Made by a program: the position numbers and the translations under genes. From assembly GCA_949358305.1 (NCBI GenBank), contig OX442317.1:3724186-3788185 (forward strand): DNA of 64,000 bases, given 5' to 3'. The DNA comes from Strigamia acuminata (lineage: Eukaryota > Arthropoda > Chilopoda > Geophilomorpha > Linotaeniidae). Numbering within the stretch: position 1 is the first letter of the stretch; the number at the start of each line of letters is the position of its first letter. The notes under the pieces were generated by a model. That model was given only the letters and a program-made list of their open reading frames with translations, did not search any database and was not told the origin of the DNA. Positions 21,901 through 31,703 of the stretch are shown here, in pieces.

Positions 21901-24900
21901 AAAAAAGTCATTAAAATATAATCCTAAAATATAAATTGGAGTACAACATCACACAAAATATTTTCCTGGGGTGCAGATAATAGCTAATTCTAGTATGTCA
22001 TGCTAAAAACTGTGTTCTATTGAAAATTTTTCCTGTTCTGAGGCAGATTTTTACCACAATTGTGGGTATAGTTTACAAAGCATTAAAACCAACCAAAAAT
22101 TGAAAAATATTGTCAAAAACAATTAAAAACCAATTAAAACTGGAACTTCCAATTAATTGAAATGTGTGATTTACTTCAGATGGTGCTAAAGTAGCAGGGT
22201 TTGGCCGTTCAATTGTAGTCACACAAGGAGAGGATGTGTTGCTACCCTGCAAAGCAGTTGGAATGCCACAGCCGCAACAAAATTGGATGAGTAAGTGAAA
22301 ATCTACTAATTTGTATATACATTACGATATTTTCAACAAATTGTAAATTATTTTTCTATTACTGGGAGTGGAAATGTTCTTGTTCTGGACAACAGACACA
22401 CAACCTTAGCTGACGGATCTCTCTTAATCAAAGATGCGGATGAAATGAATTCTGACAACTACACATGCCGAGCACAAAATGAACACGGACAAGATTACAT
22501 CACCTACAACCTCATAATCCAGTGTAAGCCATTCAAAGTTACAAAGCATGAATCTTAGACCAGTGTTTCCCAAACTATTAAATTTATATCATTTCAGCTA
22601 CCCCTGGAACTCCATTTGTTGAAATTGCATTAATTACAACTTCATCTATCGACGTACAATGGACGGTTGAGAGAAACAGTGGAAGTCAGATCCTAGGTAA
22701 TAAATTAAAACGAATTAAAATTAATAATTTCCATAACTTTTCACGTATAAACAAATTTCAGGTTACAAATTATACTACAAACATGAACAAAGCGAATGGG
22801 AATTAAAAGACATAGACGGAGCAGCCAATTCTTATCGTTTAGAAGGCTTGCATTGCGGCACCAAGTACCAATTATACATGTTGGCCTACAACAAATTAGG
22901 ACAAGGCAAAGCAACACATGTCATCCCAACAGCAACTAAAGGAGGAGGCAAGTAACACTTTGATTTTGCAAAATCCTAACTAAATAATCGGTATTTTTAC
23001 TTCGTTTAGTTCCAATTTCCCCCTCCACGTCGTCGCTGATTGAAGAAGGATCATCTTTCATTACCCTCAATCTCGATTCGTGGTTGGTTGATAAATGCCC
23101 CATCAAATACTACGTAATTGAATACAAAACTCGACTTTCCGACCACTGGAAACTCTTTTCGGACAATGTTAAACCAGAAAAACATAAGATGGTGTTGTCT
23201 AACTTAGCACCTGCTACCTGGTACAATCTAAGAATGATCACTCACAGCGGGGCAGGAACAGCGGCTGCCGAATACACTTTTGCAACTCTCACACTTGATG
23301 GAGGTATGTAACACTCAACACACACCCAATTAATTCTCTTTTTACACAATATACTGTATAGGTTCCAGAAAAGAACCATACACCTAAAGACACTAGCTGC
23401 ATTCAAAAAGTCGCGCTACAAGTGTTCTAGGTCAAAGGTTCTCAAACTTTTTAGCATTGCGACCCATTTCTATCCTACAAAAATCATCACTTTGGGGAAT
23501 TACAATAGCTACAAACCTCCATTTTTGGGAGTTTTGGCTGGTTTTTGTAGGTTTTTGGAGAATTTTGGGTGGTTTTTGTGAATATTTTAGAGGATTTTGT
23601 AGCTTTTGCTAGCCTGTGTTGTATCGCAACCAACTACAGGCAGTGTGTTTGAATTGGAATTGGCAAAAATTGAAGAAATAAAATTTGAATAAAAAAAAGC
23701 CCCACCAAAAATCATCTCGCGCCCCACAGTTTGAGAAAACCTGTTCTAGGTGATGTGTTTTCTTCTGCGTTGTTAAAAGATTCAAAAACAATCACACAAA
23801 CACTAAAAACAATACTTTTTCAATGCAGCTGCTTTTTAAAAATCTTTCTAAAATACTGTGTTAAATCAAAAGTAATCGTGTAAAATCGGAATTGAATTTA
23901 TTTTTCTTAATTTAGTTAGCTTATTTCGTATTCTTAGCAACCATAACTCCTGAGACAATCATGTCTGATGACGCCGGTATCAGACCAATTGCATTCAAAT
24001 TTGAACTCAAACACGTGATCGCGGTAACCTCGGGAACCTTAATACTCGTACTGGTCGTAGTGATCGTGTGGATTTGCAACCAAACAACTAAATCCAAGAA
24101 AAGTCACAGACGAAAGTCAGGTCCCAAATTCTTCCCCCAATCAGAATGCGGGAGTGACACCACCTACAATGGAAGTTACGGTTATGCACCCGGCAAATCA
24201 ACTATGAGAAGAGATTTTCAAAATTCACGTAAATAAATATCTAAATCACTCATAACTTGAAAAAACGAATAATTTTTCTTCAAGTGAGAAGAGGCGATGT
24301 GGCTCCGTACGCTACCGCTCATTTCTCTGACCATTACCAAGCCGAAGAACTCGCCATGTTTCATGCAAATCATCCGATGATGGGTTTCGCCAAGGTATTT
24401 TCAACGTCTAAAACTTGCATCTGAAAACTTTATGTGCCTAGCTTTCAAAATATATTATAGACAGTCCCCTTCTATCCACAGAGCCGTGCTAGCGTCCCAC
24501 CTCAAGAACTAGGTAAATGTGTAATGGTAAAAGGAATCTTTCGGAACCTGGTTTCAGCATTTAGAACTTACCGCATTTCTTCGATTAAAAGTTGCATTTT
24601 TTTGCACCGATGTATAGGGTGTCCCAAAAATAATGCAAGATTTGTATTAGCCGCCATTTGTTCAGTAAATTGTTGGCAACCCTGAAACAACAACGATTTG
24701 ACAGCTGAAAGTTTAGGGTTTTATCTGCCGAAATTGGATTGAATTGATGTGGCCAATATGTGGTTTCAACAAGACAGTGCCACATGCCATATTGCCATAC
24801 AACCATGGAAACAATTCAATTACTGACTAAGACATCACCGTTTTCGGTGATCAGAATTGGCCCCTTTTTCTTGCACAGTCTTGTTGAAACCACATATTGG

Positions 24901-25786
24901 CCACATCAATATAATTCAATTTCGGCAGATAAAACCCTAAACTTTCAGCTGTCAAATCGTTGTTGTTTCAGAATTGCAAACAATTTACTGCACAAATGGC
25001 GGTTAATTCAAATCTTGCGTTATTTTTGGGACACCCTTTATAATCGAGGGCATTTTAATTTGAAGAAATACGGTATTACAGTATTTGTTATTCATACAAT
25101 TAATATTTTGCTTCATAACTTTGCAAAATTTAAAATTTATTCTTATAAATTTCCAATTCTTAACGCTGAAATTACTCCCATGCAGCACAACTATAACGGC
25201 ATCGATTTAATATTGACATGCTGTTGCTTAAGTGCTATTGACGGGAAAAAACAGATTGAGGTTTTACAATGTAACAATACTAAACCTTTTGCGTGGTTAT
25301 CGTAATTCCCCGTTTTAATGGCACTCTGTATTTCCCGTCAAACTAGATGCATAATTTCTAGTTCCAAAATAAAACACTTTTGCGTCAACATTATTAATCT
25401 AAATTCGGCTGAATTTCTCCATCTCAAAGAACAAAACTATGATTTTGCTACCGCTCCACCGATGTCTGATTGCTACGGCGGAAATGCTGCTTACATGGTG
25501 AAAAGTCAGAGACCCATAACCCAAATTACACCTCAACACAAAATGGACGGCATGACGATGAATCCTCCTCCGCCTCCACCACTCCCAACTCAAGGGTATT
25601 TGTTGTTTGAAAATGATTAGAATTTTCTCTTTTTTAATTCCTCAAAATTTTTTATGTCACAGCCCAGTTGAAACTACTTTCACATTCCCATCTTTGGCTG
25701 ATGAAGCTGCAGCAGTTGCTAAAGAAAAAGCTCAAAAATATGACGCGCCTTGGGATGTCAAAGGAGACAAAAACTTGAAAGGGTAA
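12967..25786 (+). CDS. Dscam: Dscam-B, Dscam-type cell adhesion receptor (complete, spliced)
   Basis: Tandem paralogue of Dscam-A. Exons: signal 12967-13024; Ig1 13405-13716; Ig2 13943-14104, 14164-14313; Ig3 14676-14793, 14859-15037; Ig4 15115-15354; Ig5 15419-15712; Ig6 15772-15882, 15953-16114; five Ig7 exons 16306-17906; Ig8 18134-18253, 18331-18504; Ig9 18566-18719, 18783-18931; FN1 19007-19138, 19196-19363; FN2 20534-20604, 20663-20906; FN3 20967-21110, 21179-21337; FN4 21406-21545, 21605-21764; Ig10 22180-22290, 22365-22523; FN5 22598-22696, 22762-22947; FN6 23010-23303; TM and tail 23938-24228, 24285-24394, 24461-24512, 25430-25595, 25663-25786. The sum with one Ig7 exon is 5,481 nt, giving 1,826 aa. 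The start ATG at 12967 opens a hydrophobic signal peptide (GVFFLLFTIYY) joined in phase to Ig1. It has an extra FN5 intron and lacks the post-TM intron of Dscam-A. The Ig10 acceptor at 22363-22364 is TG, and the FN5 donor is GC. Confidence 0.93.
13733..13893. mobile_element. pogo-like MITE
   Basis: CAGTCAAAACTGTTTATAAC on the left pairs with GTTATAAAGAGTTTCGACTG on the right. TA duplications flank the element (13731-13732 and 13894-13895). It lies in the Ig1-Ig2 intron of Dscam-B and shares TIR sequence with the 2955-4181 element. Confidence 0.8.
16306..17906 (+). other. Dscam: Dscam-B Ig7 exon cluster (five tandem variants)
   Basis: Exons 7.1 16306-16593, 7.2 16629-16919, 7.3 16969-17253, 7.4 17289-17576 and 7.5 17619-17906 (288, 291, 285, 288, 288 nt), all phase 1-1. 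Introns between them are 35, 49, 35 and 42 nt. Each exon matches the same-numbered exon of Dscam-A best, so the cluster of five existed before the gene duplication or has been homogenised since. The upstream intron is 191 nt and the downstream intron 227 nt. Exon 7.2 is almost identical to its Dscam-A partner even at silent positions. Confidence 0.85.
18040..18108 (+). promoter_or_regulatory. Conserved intronic element downstream of Ig7 cluster (B)
   Basis: Counterpart of the 6003-6060 element. In this copy TATACTTCTT is followed, after a short spacer, by AAGAAGTATA (about 18072-18094), which could fold into a hairpin. Function is inferred only from position and conservation. Confidence 0.4.
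19433..19938. mobile_element. Non-autonomous element with TTA duplication (PIF/Harbinger-like?)
   Basis: The ends GGGGCCGTCCATAAATTACG and CGTAATTTATGGACGGCCCC are perfect inverted repeats. They are flanked by TTA on both sides (19430-19432 and 19939-19941). The core is a minisatellite of eight copies of TTTTACACAAATTTAAAATT (20 nt; about 19598-19757), with poly-C/G-rich arms. A TTA duplication is usual for PIF/Harbinger; the superfamily is inference. It is inserted in the Dscam-B FN1-FN2 intron. Confidence 0.85.
20005..20438. mobile_element. hAT-like MITE
   Basis: It begins CAGGGGTTCCCAAACTTTTT and ends GTTTGGGAAACGCTG, a hAT-type imperfect terminal inverted repeat. A perfect 8-bp duplication ACCTATAG flanks it (19997-20004 and 20439-20446). 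There is no transposase ORF. It lies about 65 bp from the previous element, in the same intron. Confidence 0.88.
21790..21870. mobile_element. Possible Tigger-like TIR fragment
   Basis: GTAGAGCCTCGATTATCCGAAC followed about 40 nt later by GTTCGGATAATC resembles the ends of pogo/Tigger MITEs. The right boundary and target duplication are not clear. Confidence 0.35.
23433..23743. mobile_element. hAT-like MITE, second copy
   Basis: It begins CAAAGGTTCTCAAACTTTTT and ends CAGTTTGAGAAAACCTG. A perfect 8-bp duplication TTCTAGGT flanks it (23425-23432 and 23744-23751). The subterminal TTTTAGCATTGCGACCC and the CACCAAAAATCA block are shared with the 20005 copy, so it is the same family. It sits in the Dscam-B FN6-TM intron. 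Confidence 0.88.
24615..25038. mobile_element. Foldback mariner-like remnant
   Basis: Long inverted arms run inward from AGGGTGTCCCAAAAATAATG and its inverted copy ending GGGACACCC. Near 24757-24790 the plus strand reads W-F-Q-Q-D-S-A-T-C, the box around the second catalytic Asp of mariner-like transposases, followed by frame breaks. It is therefore a deleted, rearranged copy. It lies in the Dscam-B tail intron 24513-25429. Confidence 0.7.
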
Positions 25787-27496
25787 AAATATTTTCATCC
25801 CATTTTTTCCAATACGAAAACTTTTACATCAATATAACCCACTCGTTTGTCGAAGCTGTATAATAATAGACAATAATCGTAAATCGTATTAGCAATCAGT
25901 CAAGTATTTATGAAATTATCAACTTTTCTAAACATTTACCACAAATAACAATTTATACGCCATTTTGTCGTTGTTCGTCTGCAATCTGCATTTACGTGTT
26001 CTAATTAATACCGTAATAATTACTTATTCACGAGCTAATTTTTAAAAATTATTACGCTAAATTTATCTGTACGTTTGTCAGTAGCAATAGATTAATGTAA
26101 TGTGTCAACGTACCTTCGTAGTTGCACTTTGTAGTCCCATTGCGGTCACAATGTCATAGCATAGACTTGATATTTCCGGCGTAGATACCTAGTGGAATGA
26201 CGAACCGCTAGTCGGTACCTGTTCGAATTTCAAATATTAACACATTTCTACTGGCATTTAGTAAAAACGATCAAATGACTTACTTTTTCAACCACCGTAA
26301 AACAATGTTTCCTATCAAAACCGCTTGTCATTCACTAATCTTCGTACATTACTTAAAAAGTGCTCGAAACGTTTTAACCCGCGAAATGTTGTTGATGCTT
26401 TTTGCATACAGCTCGGTGCTTGATAGCAGCGCCATCAAGTGTTCTATAAACTCATTAAATTATTGATGTAATATGTAGCGCCGTAACTTGTATTACTCTC
26501 AAATGTTTTGTATTCTTTTTCAAACAATAAACAGCTAAATAAAAGTATCAATCAGTTTTTGTGAGAGACTAATTGAAGTTAATTTCAATAGGCATGTTTA
26601 TTTCGGTATAAACAAAATTCTTGTATCTACATAGCTTTTTTTTTTATGTCCAATAGAAACCTGGTAATAAAGTTGGTTAGCATCAAACATTTTGTGAAAT
26701 TGGTGCAAGGCAAAGTTAAGCAACAATGACAAACTGACAAATAAGCTATTGTCTGGAAGAAATCGCAATCTTGGTTTTTCCACACACAAATTAAGGGGAA
26801 AAAAATATCAAAAAATAAAATAAAAACAATCAGATGACATTGCGTGGCATTTTACTTGAATTAATTAAAAAAGACCAAAATATTTTTTAAAAAAAAAAAA
26901 AATTAAATTCACTCAAAAACTAAAAAAAAATTAAAATTAATTAAAAAAAAAAAATAAACCAAAAATCTGCTCAAATAACCAAATTATTATTCTCGATAAG
27001 AAATTTACAGCAAGTTTGAGAGCACAGTGATCAAAATAAAATTAAAATTAAAATTAACTGATAATTATCTACAACTGATTCATTATTTCTTTGTAAACAA
27101 TTACATTAGATTTTTGATTTCCAACTGAGCAGTTTTTTTTACAAAAATTCATTCCAAACCTTACAAAATTGAAATATAAAATTTAAATGAAGAGAGAGAG
27201 AGAGAGACGTAGAAAGAGAAGAAAAATAAATTGAAACCAATTAATGAAATCGAGTAAAGCACCAACAAATCAGGAGAAAACTTTCATCAATCTGCGGAGT
27301 AATGAAATAAAAATCTCCTGCCAATCTCTTCGGCCATTTTTTTTTATTTAAATAAATGATATGATCTTGTCTGCGTAAAAAAAAATTTTTAAAAAAAAAA
27401 TTAAAAAATTAAATTTCCTCCAAATTATACTCAAATTCTAAATAAATTTTACCATCCAGGTTTTTTTTTTCTTTTTCTTTTTTTCCTTTTTAGTTA
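25787..27496. other. Convergent 3' region between Dscam-B and ariadne-1
   Basis: AT-rich, with no coding exon recognised. It should contain the Dscam-B 3' UTR (AATAAA at 26526-26531 and 26538-26543). On the minus strand it should contain the ariadne-1 3' UTR (TTTATT, i.e. AATAAA, at 27343-27348). A short (GA)n run is at about 27190-27207. Confidence 0.55.
26526..26543 (+). terminator. Poly(A) signals of Dscam-B
   Basis: Two AATAAA hexamers 12 nt apart, about 740 nt after the Dscam-B stop codon. Confidence 0.5.
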
Positions 27497-30400
27497 TTAT
27501 TCAGTGTACTCCCACCATTCCTTTTCGTAGCCTTCATGTACGTGCTCCAATAAAACTTTACATCGACTTTCGCAATACCTGTAAAAGAAACTATTATAGC
27601 AAGATTGCTTAATTCTTTACTTCACGCTTAATTTAACCTGTATTTATCTTGTACTTTCTGCTTTATGTCTATAAGGTTTTCTTGCGTGATATCGCGCTCC
27701 AAATATTCCGAAAGCTTCTCCGTAGCACTTTCTAAATCACGTTGGTTGTCCTGAGAAATAAATCAATTTAAGTATGTTTTTAACAAAATTTCAACTGTTT
27801 AATTGCAACCAAACACAGTTTTGCACCTCAAAATGCAATTTTTATCGAAAAAGGTTGCTTTTTCATAAAAATACAACCAAATGTGCACATTTAAATACAG
27901 TTTTTCCTGAAAATACAACCAATTTTGCATACTTAAATGCATTTTCATGAAAATACCACCAATTGTGCATATTTAAATGCATTTTTCATGAAAATACAAC
28001 CAATTGTGCACATTTAAATACAGTTTTTCATGAAAATACAACCAATTGTGCATATTTAAATGCATTTTTCATGAAAATACAACCAATTTTGTATATTTAA
28101 ATGCATTTTTCATGAAAATACAACCAATTGTGCATATTTAAATGAATTTTCATGAAAATACAACCAATACTGCATATTTTCAGGACTAAGGTTCATTTTT
28201 GAACTTCAAAATGTATTTTTTGCGGTTTAAAACTGTTCAATTTGATGCTCGTAAAACTTTCGCAGATTACCTCAAATATAACCGATTGGTTATTTTTTTT
28301 CAAATAATAAGCGAACACGTAAGTATACATCAAAGTTTGTCGACACTGACATAAAATATCGACGGCTTTTTTCAAAAATTGAACTTCGATCCACGACATA
28401 TTGTGCTGTTGCATCTCCTCCATTTTTTCTTTTACGGCCGAGTAAAGCTAAAAAAAATAACAAAATCATATTAAATTTAAAATTAAAATTAAAATTATTC
28501 TTCCCCACCTTATGCTCGAAGCGTAAACTCTGCATATGATTCATGTAACGATTACAATAAAACAGGTACCGCTGTAAAGCGGCTCTCGATCGTTCTTGAG
28601 CATCTCTTGCTGCTTTGGCCTCCTCTTCATCGTACCTGTTACAATTGTACCTGCACAAACCAAATTACAAATCAATCGCACATTTTATTACTCGATTAAT
28701 CAACGTACCAAGAAGAACCGTGCGGTTCCCATGGTCCGAGACAGACCCAACAAAAGTCTGCCTTACAGTTCTGATTTTTACAAACCATGTGGTTGCAACC
28801 ACCGTCCTTCTCTATCGTTACATTGCACTTGGGACATTCCTTGGTGTTTGCCGCAATCCAATTTGATGTTTCACTGTCATCGTCGCATTTCTTTTGCCAT
28901 TTTTTCAAAAGGTGACATTTCACTGGATCGTGCCAATTCTCGCCACACGCAAAACTGGAAAAAAAATTCATCATTTTCTTCAATTTTTCATCAATTTTCA
29001 TCAACTTTTTCAAATTTTCATCAATTTTTTCAAACTTTCATCAATTTTTTCAAATTTTCATCAATTTTTTCAAATTTTCATCAATTTTTTCAAATTTTCA
29101 TCAATTTTTTCAAATTTTCATCAATTTTTTAAAATTTTTATCAATTTTTTAAAATTTTTATCAATTTTTTCAACTTTTTATCAATTTTTTAATCAATTTT
29201 TTCAAATTTTCATCAATTTTTCATCATTTTCTTCAATTTTTCATCAATTTTTTTAAATTTTTATCAACTTTTTCGAATTTTCATCAATTTTTTCAAATTT
29301 TCATCAATTTTTTTGAAATTTTTATCAATTTTTTCAAATTCTCATCAAATTTTTCAAATTCTCATCAAATTTTTCAAATTCTCATCAAATTTTTCAAATT
29401 CTCATCAAATTTTTCAAATTCTCATCAAATTCTCATTAATTTTTTCGTTAATTTTTAATAATTTTATAAAATTGCCAACAATAAATTACCAAAACACATG
29501 AGCACAGCTGCACTTAACGGGTCGTGAATCTACGTATTGAACTTTGACGACGTTGCTACAATCGGGCGAAGGACACCAACGCAATAACCTATTACACTAA
29601 AAAAAAAAATTAAAAATTATTTATTTATTCAACCAAATCAAAACTCTGATGCAACAAACCTCAACAAAACTATTGGTTATTAGATGTTGGTATTTTAACT
29701 TTACTTTTGGTTCTGTTATTAACCTCCTAAATAAAAAACTCGAATTAATCCATCAAAAAATTAAACCAAATTCGCAAAACATTTCATTACATGACAGTTG
29801 CGTCATCGACTAAAATGTCGCAACCATGAGCGGCGCAAGATATTGTTTGTCCCATGCCCTCTTCCATAATTTTCGTCGTTAAATACTCAGTCCAACATTG
29901 TGTGCAAAATCGATGTCCGCACTCCAGCCCAGTCATCATCTAAAAAAATCGCGACAAATCATTTAAAATTTCACCCAAAACCAACAAAACTGTGGCTAAC
30001 TAAACGATTTTCGACTAAACTTCCAAATTATTACAAAAAATAAGTCGTTTAAGTCGTTTAGCACAAACCACAGTCGTTTTAACCGACAAAACACTCACAG
30101 ACGATGGTAAATTGCTTAAACAGATTTCACATTCTTCCATTCCCGAGTGTGTTTGCCGAGTGTTCTTCTAAAAACATCAAAACATTTAATATTTAAAAAA
30201 ATAATTACCAAAAAAAAAATAAAATAAAATTTAATTATTTCAACCTTTTGAACCTTGGCATAATTCTTTCTATACGGGCTGCAAACATGCGCTTCGGAAA
30301 ACAGTTTCTCTTGATCGCCATCATAAAACCTAAAAGAAATAATTAAAAAACAAAAATTTTAAAACAAAAATTTAAAAAAACCAATTAAATATTTCTCCCA

Positions 30401-30861
30401 CGAACAAAAAACAATCATTTTTACCGCTCCATCAATTTTTCCTTATCCCATTTGAAGTGATTCAATAAAATCCTAGTAGTCGTTGCAGGAATCTTCAAAC
30501 AAAAACAGCAAAAACAATTACAAAACAAACTCCAAACAAAAACGAAATTATTTTTTAAAAAAAAAAAAAAAAAGAAAAAAAAAATTTCTTTTCTTTCTTC
30601 CAAAATTATTTTTTTTCCCTTTCTATTTCCACAAGCAAAATCCAAGTTCAATCTTACTTCGACGACAGAATTAACATCTTTAATGGAATCGATCATGTGC
30701 TGTAGTATTTGTTCCGTGGTCAACACCTCGTAAGGAAAATCCTCAATTTCCATTTTCTCTCGGGCAGTACTTGGTTCAGCCTCCATAGGGAAACCATCAT
30801 CCTCGTCGTTGCTTGATTCATTACCGGAATCGACTTCGTACAAACAGTCTTCTTCCTCCAT
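27497..30861 (-). CDS. ari-1: Ariadne-1, RBR-type E3 ubiquitin ligase (ARIH1)
   Basis: RING-between-RING ligase that takes ubiquitin from an E2 such as UbcH7 onto a cysteine and works with neddylated cullins (family knowledge). Exons: 30658-30861, 30425-30492, 30245-30329, 30099-30167, 29791-29939, 29660-29726, 29490-29596, 28709-28954, 28509-28650, 28271-28447, 27638-27750, 27497-27578. The total is 1,509 nt, 502 aa, close to the fly protein length. An acidic N-terminus is followed by RING1 (CEICL ... [10 protein letters not shown]), the IBR (CSCAHVFCFACGENW) and RING2 ([19 protein letters not shown]), where the first Cys of GGCNHMVC is the expected catalytic residue. A coiled Ariadne domain follows and the protein ends DLWEYIED-like as WWEYTE. 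All phases join. Confidence 0.96.
27870..28175. repeat. ~41-nt minisatellite in ariadne-1 intron
   Basis: About seven degenerate copies of a unit built on TTTTTCATGAAAATACAACC and AATTGTGCATATTTAAATGC, repeated every 41-42 nt. It lies in the intron between the 28271 and 27750 exon borders. Confidence 0.75.
28974..29445. repeat. 20-nt minisatellite in ariadne-1 intron
   Basis: Tandem TTTTCATCAATTTTTTCAAA (20 nt) from about 28974, changing to the variant TTCTCATCAAATTTTTCAAA (20 nt) at about 29335-29430. It fills the intron between the IBR exons (28955-29489). Confidence 0.85.
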
Positions 30862-31703
30862 TTCTAACTTGTGTCACTTTAAAAGGGCGATAAAAAGAAA
30901 ATTCAATGCTCTCATCAACTGTTAAAAACCATAGGACCAATGTTACCACCGATACAGTTCGATTTCGTTAGTTTTGCAATGACGTCATCCAATGTCGCGC
31001 TGCACGAGGCTAGGGTCGAGATATCGTCGGTGTTTACTCGATCATTTTATACTTGAAATTTTGGTCTTGCGTTGATTCATGTTGATAGATGGGGTGCAAA
31101 GATAAGGTTTAATGTTGTTTGTTCGCCGTGGTTAAGGTTTGGGGTCGAATTGTTATCTTGGACTTGAAATTTTATTGATACGAAAATAATTCAGTTCGGG
31201 TATTCGGTGAGAGATGTGGCGTCTTCGCTTCTCGTTGTTCGCTGCTGGAGTTGAGAAAACGTGATGTAATAATTCGGGAAATTTGTTTACAACGTATTGA
31301 ATCAACTGCGAAGCAATCTCGACAGATGGCGCGACTAATTACAAACAAAACAAAACGTGTACACAAAAATGAATTTATTGAATAAATTAAAAAAAAAAAG
31401 AACAGCATCAACTTGAAAAATTAATTTTATTACTAGTTATTAAGAAATTGCCCCATTAAAAAAAATTTACAATTATTTATCACTAAATAACAATTCTGCG
31501 TGATTCTCAACTCTTAACACAAACAAAAATATCATTACATAAATAAAAATATCTTTTGGAATGTATTGCATCATTTCACCCGTAATTATTCTTAAGTAAC
31601 TCAAAAACTACTCCATTAAAAACAAAAAATAATTATCTAAAATCGAAAAAAACCACCAATCAAATCAAAAAAATCAAAATAAAATCTTCTAAAAATATCC
31701 AAT
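30862..31703 (-). other. Furin 3' flank and ariadne-1 promoter region
   Basis: No coding exon is seen. TTTATT on the plus strand (AATAAA on the minus strand) at 31426-31431 and 31374-31379 is a candidate poly(A) signal for furin. Nearer ariadne-1 the sequence is less AT-rich, with CRE and CCAAT motifs near 30980-30993. Confidence 0.5.
30980..30987. promoter_or_regulatory. CRE-like palindrome upstream of ariadne-1
   Basis: TGACGTCA, a perfect CREB/ATF palindrome, 119 bp upstream of the ariadne-1 ATG and followed by CCAAT. The function is a motif-level inference. Confidence 0.4.

Noticed and set aside
24760-25305. 181-codon plus-strand ORF in a Dscam-B intron.
   Set aside because: It runs through a broken mariner-like remnant and its inverted arm; no intact transposase is present.
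28894-29501. Plus-strand ORFs with repeated [13 protein letters not shown].
   Set aside because: Translation of the 20-nt minisatellite in an ariadne-1 intron.
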